From positions 1 to 29,018 of the forward strand of contig NZ_AUIV01000034.1 of assembly GCF_000423885.1 (NCBI RefSeq): 29,018 nucleotides of DNA. The letters run 5' to 3'. Below the pieces are notes generated by a model. That model was not told where the DNA came from. It worked only from the letters and a program-made list of their open reading frames with translations, and did no database searches. The position numbers and the translations under genes were made by a program. Of the stretch, positions 21,810 to 29,018 are shown piece by piece (the stretch's first letter is position 1; every line of letters begins with the position of its first letter). This DNA is from Thermomonas fusca DSM 15424. Its GTDB lineage: Bacteria > Pseudomonadota > Gammaproteobacteria > Xanthomonadales > Xanthomonadaceae.

Positions 21810-24800
21810 TCAGCCGTGCTGCGGTTCCGGCGGCGGCAGCGAGGACGCTTCCTTGCCGGTGTCGTGCGCGTGGTCACGCGCCAGGTACAGGTAGAACGCC
21901 GGCAGCACGAACAGGGTGAACAGCGTGCCGATGGTCATGCCGGAGGCGATCACCACGCCCATAGAGAAGCGCGACGCCGCGCCCGGGCCCTTGGCCATCA
22001 GCAGCGGGATCATCGCGAACACCAGTGCGGCGGTGGTCATCAGCACCGGGCGCAGGCGGATGCCGGTGGCTTCCTCGATCGCCTCGCGCTTCGACAGCCC
22101 CTGCTCGATCTGCAGCTTGTTGGCGAACTCCACGATCAGGATGCCGTGCTTGGAGATCACGCCGACCAGCGTGACCAGACCCACCTGCGTGTAGATGTTG
22201 ATGCTCATGCCCGGGAATGCCTCGATCCCGGCGAACTGCAGCACCTGCGACAGCAGCGCCAGCACGTTCAGCGCCAGCAGCGCGCCGCAGATCGCCATCG
22301 GCACCGTGAGCAACATGATCAGCGCGTCGCGGAAACTCTCGAACTGCGCCGACAGCACCAGGAAGATCACCACCAGCGCCAGCGCCAGGGTCATCAGCAT
22401 CGCCGAGCCTTCCTGCTTGAACTGCCGCGACTCGCCGGCGTAGTCCACGCTGTAGCCCTGCGGCAGGACTTCCTTTGCCGCCGCATCGAGGATCGCCAGC
22501 GCCTCGCCCTTGCTCACGCCGGGGCGCGGTGCAAAGGTGATCGAGACCGCGTTGAGCTGCTGGAAGCGCTTGAGCGACTGCGGCTGCGCGCTTTCCTCGA
22601 GGGTGACGATGGTGGACAGCGGGATCAGATCGCCGTCGCGGGTGCGGGTGTAGTAGTTCTCCAGTGCCGAGGCGTTGAGGCGGTCGCTGCGCTGCACCTG
22701 CGGGATCACCCGGTAGGCGCGGTTCTGCATCGAGAACAGGTTGGAATAACCGCCGGCCAGCATCGCCGACATGTCGGCCGCCAGCGTGCGCATGTCGATG
22801 CCCAGCGTGGCCGCCTTGTCGCGGTCGATGTTGACCTCGATGCGCGGCTTGTCGATCTTCAGGTCCTTGTCCAGGAAGATGAAGCGCTTGCTGGCCATCG
22901 CCTTCTGCAGGATCGCGTCGGCCAGCTCGGACAGCTGCGACAGCTCGCCCACGCCGCCGATCACGAACTCGCCGCCGCCACCGCCACCGCCGGCGCTGGG
23001 CAGCGAGGGCGGTACCAGCGCGAAGATGTTGAGGCCGGTGACCTGCGACATCTTCGGCTGCAGCTCCTGCTGCAACACCGCGTTGGTGGAGCGGCTGCGC
23101 TGGCTCCACGGCTTCAGCACGAAGCCGGCCATCGCGCTGGGGCTGGCACCGCCACCGCCGCCGAAGCCGCCGTTGAACAGGAAGTAGTCCTGCACTTCGG
23201 GCACGGTCTTGGCGATCTTGGTGACTTCCTCGGTATAGCGCTCCACGTAGTCCAGCGTGGCGATGGGGTCGGCGCTGGCGACCGAGAAGATGAAGCCCTC
23301 GTCCTCCACCGGCGCCGGTTCCTTGGGCGCGCCCATGTACAGGAACACGCAGCTCACCAGCACGATCAGGCCGAATGCGGCGATCACCGACCTGGTTTCC
23401 AGTGCGCTGTGCAGCTTGCGCTGGTAGCCGTGGTGGAGCTTTTCGAAGCGGCTGTCGAGCCAGTTCTCGAATTTGCTCTTGGGATGGTCGGGATCGTGCG
23501 GCTGCAGGATCTTCGAGCTCATCATCGGCGTCAGCGTCAGCGCGATCACGCCCGACAGCAGCACCGCGCCGGCCAGGGTGAAGGCGAACTCGGTGAACAA
23601 CACGCCGGTCAGGCCGCCCTGGAAGCCGATCGGCAGGTACACCGCGATCAGGGTGGTGGTCATCGCCACCACCGGCCAGGCCAGTTCGCGCGCGCCGCGG
23701 ATGGCGGCGTCGAACGGGCTCATGCCCTCCTCGATGTGGCGGTGGATATTCTCCAGCACGATGATCGCGTCATCCACCACGATGCCGATCGCCAGCACCA
23801 TCGACAGCAGGGTCAGCAGGTTGATGGTGAAGCCCATCAGCAGCATCAGGAACAGTCCGCCGATCAGGGACAGCGGGATGGTCAGCGCCGGGATCAGCAC
23901 GCTGCGCACCGAGCCCAGGAACAGGTAGATCACCACGATCACGATCAGCAGCGCTTCGATCAGCGTGCGGATCACCTCGTCGATCGCGTCCTGGATCGCC
24001 TCGGTGCTGTCGTACGGGATGCTCGCTTCCATGCCCTGCGGCAGCTGCGGCACGATCTCGTTGTCCCAGACCTTGCGCATCGCCTTGATCACGTCCAGCG
24101 AGTTGGCGTCCGGGGCAACGTAGATGCCCATGAACGTCGCCGACTCGCCGTTGATGCGCACCGAGGTGCCGTAGCTTTCCGAACCCAGTGCGACGTCGGC
24201 GATGTCGCCCAGCCGCACGATGGCGCCGTCCTGTTCGCGCACGATCAGCTTGCGGAACTCGTCGGCATTGCGCAGGTCGGTGCGCGCGGTCATGTCGATG
24301 GCGACCATCTGGCCCTTGGTGGAGCCCACCGCCGCCAGCACGTTGTTGGACTGCAGCGCGTTCGACACGTCGCTGGCGGTGACCTGCAGCGCGGCCATCT
24401 TTTCCGGCTTCAGCCAGATGCGCATGGCGAAGGTGCCGGCGCCGAGGATGTCCGCGCGCTGCACGCCGTCCACCGTCACCAGCTTGGGCTGGATCACCCG
24501 GGTCAGGTAGTCGGTGATCTGGTTGTTGTCCAGCGTCTGGCTGGCGAACGACACGTACATCGCGGCGATCTGCTCGCCCTGCTGCAGATCGATGACCGGG
24601 TCTTCCGACTGCGGCGGCAGCTGGCCGCGCATCTTGTTGACCTTGGCGCTGATCTGGGTGAGCGCTTCGCTGGGGTCCTTGTCCAGGCGGATGTAGGCCT
24701 GGATGTTGCTGATCCCGGCCGAGCTGGTCGACGACAGGTAGTCGATGCCTTCGGCGCTGGCGATCTCGCGTTCCAGCGGGGTGGTGATGAAGCCCTGGAT

Positions 24801-24974
24801 CAGGTCGGCGTCGGCACCGAAATAGGTGGTGCTGATGTTGACCACCGCGTTGCGCATCTCGGGGTACTTGCGCACGTTCAGTTCGCTGAAGGCGCGCAGG
24901 CCGAACAGCAGGATGAACAGGCTGACGACCATCGCCAGCACCGGCTTCCTGATGAAGATATCGGTGAATTTCAT
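21810..24974 (-). CDS. RND efflux transporter permease (AcrB/HAE1 family)
   Basis: A 1054-residue proton-driven inner-membrane pump of the hydrophobe/amphiphile efflux family. It starts FTDIFIRKPVLAMVVSLF (first span) and has twelve predicted spans with two large periplasmic loops. The proton-relay aspartates are D401 and D402 in GIVVDDAIIVLENIHRH, and GVISKHGILIVEFAN and TGIRLRPVLMT lie in the second half. The start at 24974 matches the family N terminus; a far longer open frame upstream overlaps the adaptor. Two poly-glycine runs, about residues 602-609 and 662-668 in the second porter loop, are unusual. It follows the adaptor by 14 bp. No outer-membrane factor gene accompanies the pair, so a channel encoded elsewhere must be used. 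The drug range is unknown. Confidence 0.96.
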   Translation of the reverse strand: MKFTDIFIRKPVLAMVVSLFILLFGLRAFSELNVRKYPEMRNAVVNISTTYFGADADLIQGFITTPLEREIASAEGIDYLSSTSSAGISNIQAYIRLDKDPSEALTQISAKVNKMRGQLPPQSEDPVIDLQQGEQIAAMYVSFASQTLDNNQITDYLTRVIQPKLVTVDGVQRADILGAGTFAMRIWLKPEKMAALQVTASDVSNALQSNNVLAAVGSTKGQMVAIDMTARTDLRNADEFRKLIVREQDGAIVRLGDIADVALGSESYGTSVRINGESATFMGIYVAPDANSLDVIKAMRKVWDNEIVPQLPQGMEASIPYDSTEAIQDAIDEVIRTLIEALLIVIVVIYLFLGSVRSVLIPALTIPLSLIGGLFLMLLMGFTINLLTLLSMVLAIGIVVDDAIIVLENIHRHIEEGMSPFDAAIRGARELAWPVVAMTTTLIAVYLPIGFQGGLTGVLFTEFAFTLAGAVLLSGVIALTLTPMMSSKILQPHDPDHPKSKFENWLDSRFEKLHHGYQRKLHSALETRSVIAAFGLIVLVSCVFLYMGAPKEPAPVEDEGFIFSVASADPIATLDYVERYTEEVTKIAKTVPEVQDYFLFNGGFGGGGGASPSAMAGFVLKPWSQRSRSTNAVLQQELQPKMSQVTGLNIFALVPPSLPSAGGGGGGGEFVIGGVGELSQLSELADAILQKAMASKRFIFLDKDLKIDKPRIEVNIDRDKAATLGIDMRTLAADMSAMLAGGYSNLFSMQNRAYRVIPQVQRSDRLNASALENYYTRTRDGDLIPLSTIVTLEESAQPQSLKRFQQLNAVSITFAPRPGVSKGEALAILDAAAKEVLPQGYSVDYAGESRQFKQEGSAMLMTLALALVVIFLVLSAQFESFRDALIMLLTVPMAICGALLALNVLALLSQVLQFAGIEAFPGMSINIYTQVGLVTLVGVISKHGILIVEFANKLQIEQGLSKREAIEEATGIRLRPVLMTTAALVFAMIPLLMAKGPGAASRFSMGVVIASGMTIGTLFTLFVLPAFYLYLARDHAHDTGKEASSLPPPEPQHG

Positions 24975-24988
24975 GGGCAGTCCCGGCC

Positions 24989-26179
24989 TTACCTGTTCTC
25001 GACTTCCGGCTGCGCGTCGGCGGCCGGGCGCACGTCGTTGTTGATCGTCACTTCGGCGCCGTTGCGCAGCTTCAGCAGGCCGGAGGTGACCACCTGTTCG
25101 CCGGCCTTGAGGCCGCTGGTGACCGCGATCAGGTCGCCGCGGGTGTTGCCGGTCTTGACGAAGCGCTGGGTGACCACCAGCTTGTCGCCGGTCAGCGGCT
25201 TGCCCTGCATGTCGGTTTCGCCGGCCTTGCGCTTGACCTTGCCGATCACGAACACCGCGTTGCCGTAGGGGTTGAAGCTGACCGCGGTCTGCGGGATCAC
25301 CACCACCTCGCGCTCGCTGCCGAGGTCGAAGCCGACCTTGGCGAAGCTGCCCGGGCGCAGCGCGCCGTCCGGGTTGCGCAGGGTGGCCTGGGCGCGGAAG
25401 TTGCGGGTATTGGTATCGACCTGCGGCTCCACCGCGGTGACCTTGCCCTCGAATGACTGGCCGGGCAGTGCATCGACGGTGGCGCGCACGCTGGTGCCGT
25501 CCACCATCTGGCCGATCAGCTGTTCCGGCAGGCTGAATTCGAGGTAGATCGGGTCGAGCTGCTGCAGGCTGACCACCGGCGCGCCCGGCGCCAGGAACTG
25601 GCCGAGGTTGACCTTGCGGATGCCAAGCACGCCGGCGAACGGCGCGCGGATGGTCTTCTGCGCAATCAGCGCGCGCTGCGCTTCCACCTGCGCGCGCGCG
25701 GCGGCGGCGGCAGCGGTGCGCTGCTGCACTTCGTCCAGCGAAACCAGCTTGTCCTTGCCCAGCTGCTGCCAACGGTGGGCCTGGGTTTCGGCCAGCCTGG
25801 CCGAGGTTTCCAGCGCTTTCAGGGTGGCCGCTTCATTGGCGGTGTTCAGCCGCACCAGCACCGCGCCAGCGGCGACCGGCTGCCCGGCCTCGAACTCGAT
25901 GCTGCGGACCACGCCGCCGGCTTCGGTGGTGACGTCGGTGCCGTTGACCGCCACCAGCGTGCCTACCGCCTCGCCGCCCTCGGCCCAGCGCTGCGGCTTG
26001 GCGGTGGTGGCCGACACGGCGGCCGCCGGCTGCGGCATGTTGTCGAAGAAATTGTTGGTCTGCTTGGCGAAGAACGCCTTGAACAGGAACACGCCGCCGA
26101 ACACCACGGCGACGCCGACCAGCATCAGGATCCAGCGCAGGGCCGGGCGGGGCGGACGACGGGAAGACTGGGCTGTCAT
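24989..26179 (-). CDS. RND efflux periplasmic adaptor (MexA/AcrA-like)
   Basis: A 396-residue adaptor with an N-terminal anchor (about 14-34) and no lipobox, then lipoyl halves around EAGGVVRSIEFEAGQPVAAGAVLVRL and IRAPFAGVLGIRKVNLGQFLAPGAPV, a short helical hairpin between them (about 112-165), a beta-barrel and a membrane-proximal domain ending with SGLKAGEQVVTSGLLKLRNGAEV. The start at 26179 is supported by AGGA 7 bases upstream and by the anchor; upstream frame is open but not protein-like. It is the first gene of the RND operon. A TATACC dyad 90 bp upstream probably controls transcription. Confidence 0.94.
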   Translation of the reverse strand: MTAQSSRRPPRPALRWILMLVGVAVVFGGVFLFKAFFAKQTNNFFDNMPQPAAAVSATTAKPQRWAEGGEAVGTLVAVNGTDVTTEAGGVVRSIEFEAGQPVAAGAVLVRLNTANEAATLKALETSARLAETQAHRWQQLGKDKLVSLDEVQQRTAAAAAARAQVEAQRALIAQKTIRAPFAGVLGIRKVNLGQFLAPGAPVVSLQQLDPIYLEFSLPEQLIGQMVDGTSVRATVDALPGQSFEGKVTAVEPQVDTNTRNFRAQATLRNPDGALRPGSFAKVGFDLGSEREVVVIPQTAVSFNPYGNAVFVIGKVKRKAGETDMQGKPLTGDKLVVTQRFVKTGNTRGDLIAVTSGLKAGEQVVTSGLLKLRNGAEVTINNDVRPAADAQPEVENR

Positions 26180-26268
26180 GGGAGATTCCTGGGAAGGTCG
26201 GCGACGCGTTTGCGCCTGCAGGCAGAGATGCGCGGCTGCGGGAGGTCGGGCGAAAAGAGCGGGGATCA

Positions 26269-26284
26269 TATACCCGTCGGTATA
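26269..26284. promoter_or_regulatory. TATACC-N4-GGTATA operator-like dyad
   Basis: A perfect 6-bp inverted repeat with a 4-bp centre lies in the 212-bp region between the divergent RND and patatin genes and is the most AT-rich spot there. TetR-family repressors of RND pumps often bind such TATACC-type sites overlapping the promoter. Minus-strand TATATG/TATACC and plus-strand TATAGT (26281-26286) could be -10 boxes within or beside it. No regulator gene is adjacent, so assignment is inference. Confidence 0.6.
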
Positions 26285-26391
26285 GTAAATGCCAGCGCAA
26301 ATGCGACTCATGTGCCGGTGGTCATGATGCGCGCTGCAGGGTGACAGTAAAGTTGCGGATCGGCCGGATGGTCGGGGATCTGGAACAGGCG

Positions 26392-28629
26392 ATGGGGCGG
26401 ATGCGCATGCGGGGCGTGGTGGCGGTGCTGTTGCTGGGGCTGTGGTCGGCGGGCGCACCGGCGCAGCCGGGTGTGGCGCCGTCCGATGCGCCCTGCGTGG
26501 GCCTGGTGCTGGGGGGAGGTGGCGCGCGTGGCGCCGCCCACGTCGGCGTGCTGAAGGTGCTGGAGCGCGAACACATCCCGGTCTGCGCGATCGCCGGCAC
26601 CAGCATGGGCGCGATCGTCGGCGGGCTGTACGCGGCGGGCTTCGATGCCGCCGAGCTGGAGCGGTTGCTGGCCACCATCGACTGGAACGACATGTTCGTC
26701 GACAGCCCGCCGCGCGCGCAGCTGCCGATGGAGCGCAAGCAGGAGGACTTTCGCCACCTGATCGACCTTGAGATCGGTTATCGCGACGGCCGCCTCGGCA
26801 TCCCCGCGGGGCTGGTGCGCGGGCAGAAGCTGATGTTGCTGTTGCGCCGGCTGACCCTGTCGACCTGGCGTGCGGAAGGGTTCGACCAGCTGCCGATTCC
26901 GTTCCGCGCAGTCGCCGCCGACATCGTCACCGGCAGGAAGAAGGTGTTCGCCGATGGCGACCTGGCGGTGGCGATCCGCGCCAGCATGTCGGTGCCCGGC
27001 GCGTTCGCCCCGGTCAAGGTGGGCGAGCAGCTGCTGGTGGACGGCGGCATGGCCGAGAACGTGCCGGTGGACGAGGTCCGCGCGATGGCTGCGCATCCGA
27101 TGGTGGTGGTGGACGTGGGTTCGCAGCTGCTCAAGGAAGACGCGCTGACCAACCCGGCGGTGGTGCTGGACCAGGTGATCACCGCGCTGATGGCGGAGAA
27201 GACCGCGCGCAGCCTGGCCACGCTGGGCGATGCCGACGTGCTACTGAAGCCGGTGCTGGGCGACATCACCGCCGCGGACTTCCATCGCTCGGCCGAAGCG
27301 GTGGCGATCGGCGAACGTGCCGCCGAAGCGCAGCTGCCGCGGCTGCGCGCGCTGGCGCTGCCCGTCGCGGAGTACGCCGCATTGCGCGCGCGCCAGCGCC
27401 ATCGCGACTTCGATCCGGGGCTGGTCGCCTTCCTCGACGTCGAGCCCGGGCAGACGCCCTCGGCCACCCGGCGGGTGGCATGGGCCACCGAGGCGCTGGT
27501 GGGCAAACCCTTCGACGTGGCCGCGACCGAGCGCGCGATCGGCAATGCCTACGGCGACGGCCGCTTCGAAACCATCGACTACCGCCTGCTGCCGCGCGAC
27601 GGCAGGGCCGCGTTGGTGGTGCAGCCGCAGCAGAAGGCGTGGACCGCATCCGGCAAGGTCGGGCTGCAGCTGGACGACGACTTCAACGGCCGCAGTGATT
27701 ACCTGCTGTCGGCGGAGCTGGTGTTCAGCGACGTCAACCGGATTGGCGGCAAGTGGCGCAACCTCATCCAGCTGGGTCGCATCACCGGCCTGCGCAGCGA
27801 GCTGTACCAACCGTTCGGCACGCGCGGTGCGTTTTACCTGCGACCGGCGCTGGAAGTGCGCAGCGAATCGATGCCGCTGTGGCGGCAGGGTGATCAGCTG
27901 GCGGAATACCGGCTGCGGCGGCGCGAGTTCGACATCGGCCTGGGCTATTCGCCGCAGCCGACCTGGCGGATGGAGCTGGCGCTGGTCGGCGGGCGCGACA
28001 GCGCGCGTCTGGACGTGGGCGGCGCCGGGCTAGTGCAGGTGGGCTCGGAGAGTTTCGCCGGGCTGCGTGCCGGCGCCACCTGGGACAGCCTGGACAGCAT
28101 CGACTTCCCCACCCGCGGCGGCCGCGCCAACCTCGAACTGCTGTCCCTGCACCCTTGGGCCGGCACCCGCGCCGACGGCGAAGTGGCGCGCGCGTCGCTG
28201 GACTGGGTGCTGGCATGGAAGCGCTATCACCTGCTGCTGGGCGCGCGCGTGGCCAGCGCGCTGGAGGACGACGCCAGCGGCTTCCGTTCGCAGACCTTCC
28301 TGGGCGGCTTCCTGAACCTGTCGGGTTTCGCCGAACGCTCGCTGGTCGGCAGCCAGGCCGCGCTGACGCGGGCGGTGTTCTATCGCCGCACCGGCGATAC
28401 CAGCCGGCTGTTCTCGCTGCCGCTGTACATGGGCGCCAGCGTGGAAGCCGGCAACGTCTGGAATACCCGCAGCGCCTTCGGCAGCGGCAGCGCGGTGGTC
28501 GCCGGCAGTGTGTTCGGCGGGCTGGACACACCGCTGGGGCCGGTGTTCCTGGGCTTCGGCCGCAACAGCAGCGGTGCCGATTCCTGGTACCTGAGCTTCG
28601 GCTCGATGCTGCGGCAGGAGCCGCGCTGA
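26392..28629 (+). CDS. Patatin-like phospholipase fused to POTRA and outer-membrane beta-barrel (type Vd / PlpD-like)
   Basis: A 745-residue protein with a signal peptide (MGRMRMRGVVAVLLLGLWSAGAPAQ, cleavage near residue 25), then a patatin domain (about 35-290) with oxyanion motif GGGGARG (about 41-47), nucleophile Ser71 in GTSMG, and catalytic Asp217 in VDGG. A POTRA-like segment (about 335-410) and a C-terminal 16-strand-type barrel of the Omp85/bacterial surface antigen family end the protein. This is the layout of PlpD-type (type Vd) proteins, in which the barrel inserts in the outer membrane and the lipase is exposed or released. GTG at 26341 or ATG at 26401/26407 are alternative starts; 26392 gives a sensible signal peptide. 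It diverges from the RND operon across an operator-like dyad, and an IS element begins 29 bp past its stop. Confidence 0.9.
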   Translation: MGRMRMRGVVAVLLLGLWSAGAPAQPGVAPSDAPCVGLVLGGGGARGAAHVGVLKVLEREHIPVCAIAGTSMGAIVGGLYAAGFDAAELERLLATIDWNDMFVDSPPRAQLPMERKQEDFRHLIDLEIGYRDGRLGIPAGLVRGQKLMLLLRRLTLSTWRAEGFDQLPIPFRAVAADIVTGRKKVFADGDLAVAIRASMSVPGAFAPVKVGEQLLVDGGMAENVPVDEVRAMAAHPMVVVDVGSQLLKEDALTNPAVVLDQVITALMAEKTARSLATLGDADVLLKPVLGDITAADFHRSAEAVAIGERAAEAQLPRLRALALPVAEYAALRARQRHRDFDPGLVAFLDVEPGQTPSATRRVAWATEALVGKPFDVAATERAIGNAYGDGRFETIDYRLLPRDGRAALVVQPQQKAWTASGKVGLQLDDDFNGRSDYLLSAELVFSDVNRIGGKWRNLIQLGRITGLRSELYQPFGTRGAFYLRPALEVRSESMPLWRQGDQLAEYRLRRREFDIGLGYSPQPTWRMELALVGGRDSARLDVGGAGLVQVGSESFAGLRAGATWDSLDSIDFPTRGGRANLELLSLHPWAGTRADGEVARASLDWVLAWKRYHLLLGARVASALEDDASGFRSQTFLGGFLNLSGFAERSLVGSQAALTRAVFYRRTGDTSRLFSLPLYMGASVEAGNVWNTRSAFGSGSAVVAGSVFGGLDTPLGPVFLGFGRNSSGADSWYLSFGSMLRQEPR

Positions 28630-28658
28630 AACCGGCCCGGATCGCAGGCAAAAAAAAA

Positions 28659-29018
28659 GGCGCTGTTCGCGTTGATTGTGGACATGGAGGTCATGTCATC
28701 GCCAACCTGAGCAATGACGCGGGTCCTGCGCCGACTTGGGCATTCCGCTCCAGTGCCCGGAACCACCCCAGGTAGTTCGGCAGATAGGACGTCGCCACGC
28801 CCCGGAATCGGGCCATCCAGCCCTTCAGTCGGCTGTGGTGCGCATTGACATTCTGGACATGCCACGCACCTCGCTTGCGCTCGCCGCGCAAGGTGTTCAG
28901 GGCGTGGTGCTCAATTCCCAGATCCCTTGCCGCACTTGCCAACATGGCGCTGCCGTCGGTGCACAGCACCGCATCCGACGCGATGGCGGTCGGCAGGACG
29001 GCCAGCAAGCCCCGCTTG
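28659..29018. mobile_element. IS1595-family insertion sequence, right part of element cut by window edge
   Basis: The transposase reading frame ends at 28691 and continues past the window. The probable element tip is GGCGCTGTTCGCG starting at 28659, consistent with the GG-starting ends of this family. It is preceded by nine A residues (28650-28658). The opposite end and its inverted repeat lie outside, so the boundary is inferred. Confidence 0.6.
28691..29018 (-). CDS. IS1595-family transposase (ISXO2-like DDE), 5' end beyond the window
   Basis: The C-terminal part, about 108 residues, of an ISXO2-like transposase. Visible motifs are KRGLLAVLP at the window edge, LCTDGSAMLASAARDLGI carrying the second catalytic Asp, then WHVQNVNAHHSRLKGWMARFRGVATSYLPNYLGWFRALE. 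IS1595 subgroups carry a third Asn, Glu or His followed by Lys; here VNAHHSRLK gives Asn and Lys, the DDNK version. The frame runs uninterrupted to the edge, so there is no sign of decay in the visible part. The first Asp and the zinc-binding N terminus would be outside. It points towards the patatin gene, tail to tail. Confidence 0.85.
   Translation of the reverse strand, partial: KRGLLAVLPTAIASDAVLCTDGSAMLASAARDLGIEHHALNTLRGERKRGAWHVQNVNAHHSRLKGWMARFRGVATSYLPNYLGWFRALERNAQVGAGPASLLRLAMT

Noticed and set aside
21711..25268. A 1185-residue open frame on the plus strand opposite the RND permease
   Set aside because: It is a mirror frame kept open by high third-position GC on the coding strand. 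Its translation is mostly His, Gln, Arg and Asp with no domain, while the minus strand encodes a complete RND pump.
24975..25772. N-terminal extension of the RND permease by about 266 residues
   Set aside because: It overlaps the adaptor gene in another frame and is Arg/Gly-rich noise. The canonical RND start FTDIFIRKP begins at 24974.
1..29018. CRISPR arrays, tRNA and rRNA genes, phage genes, toxin-antitoxin pairs
   Set aside because: No regularly spaced repeats, cloverleaf-like sequences or such gene families were seen on reading both strands. Small tRNAs could still be missed by eye, but the gaps are short.

Overview
This is a GC-rich chromosomal segment, most likely from a gammaproteobacterium of the Xanthomonadaceae/Lysobacteraceae (Lysobacter, Luteimonas, Thermomonas or Xanthomonas type). 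That assignment is an inference from gene order (a terminator then glmU, with glmS close by), strong third-position GC bias, a BtuB-type TonB receptor behind a cobalamin riboswitch, several export cassettes, and an IS1595-type transposase at the right edge. No rRNA, tRNA or CRISPR array was seen. Gene content is mostly housekeeping plus export.

Left part (1-11.8 kb): a strong terminator of an upstream gene, a GtrA-family membrane protein, glmU and a small membrane protein. Next comes a six-gene minus-strand operon: membrane-fusion adaptor, MacB-type ATPase, two different FtsX/MacB-type permeases, an NtrC-type sigma-54 response regulator and its histidine kinase. glmS follows on the plus strand. 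glmU and glmS make UDP-GlcNAc precursors and are often adjacent in gammaproteobacteria; here the exporter lies between them. Upstream of the exporter is a full match to the sigma-54 promoter consensus, and further upstream two GTCCG/CGGAC dyads whose centres are 22 bp apart. This reads as a self-contained autoregulated circuit: kinase, regulator, enhancer, sigma-54 promoter, exporter. It is the most interesting system in the window, and its substrate is unknown.

Middle part (11.8-17.5 kb): deoA and cdd, convergent pyrimidine-salvage genes separated by a large hairpin. Then a translationally coupled operon of TetR regulator, HlyD-type adaptor, DevC-like permease and ATPase, with a near-perfect 20-bp palindrome just upstream of tetR as the likely operator.

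Right-middle (17.5-21.8 kb): btuB with its own terminator and a long leader holding a cobalamin riboswitch and a GC hairpin beside the ribosome binding site. Then a coupled pair, a free-methionine-(R)-sulfoxide reductase and a standalone TfoX C-terminal-domain protein. bioD diverges from that pair across a short gap holding a perfect 8-bp dyad. A MITE-like foldback sequence with 27-bp arms follows bioD.

Right part (21.8-29.0 kb): an RND efflux operon (adaptor then permease, no outer-membrane channel gene) with a clear terminator. Its upstream region, shared with a divergent patatin-like phospholipase/outer-membrane barrel protein, carries a TATACC-N4-GGTATA dyad typical of TetR-family operators, but no regulator gene is adjacent. 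The window ends inside an IS1595-type element that appears to have inserted beside a run of A residues just after the patatin gene. The three export systems therefore seem to use three different control schemes.
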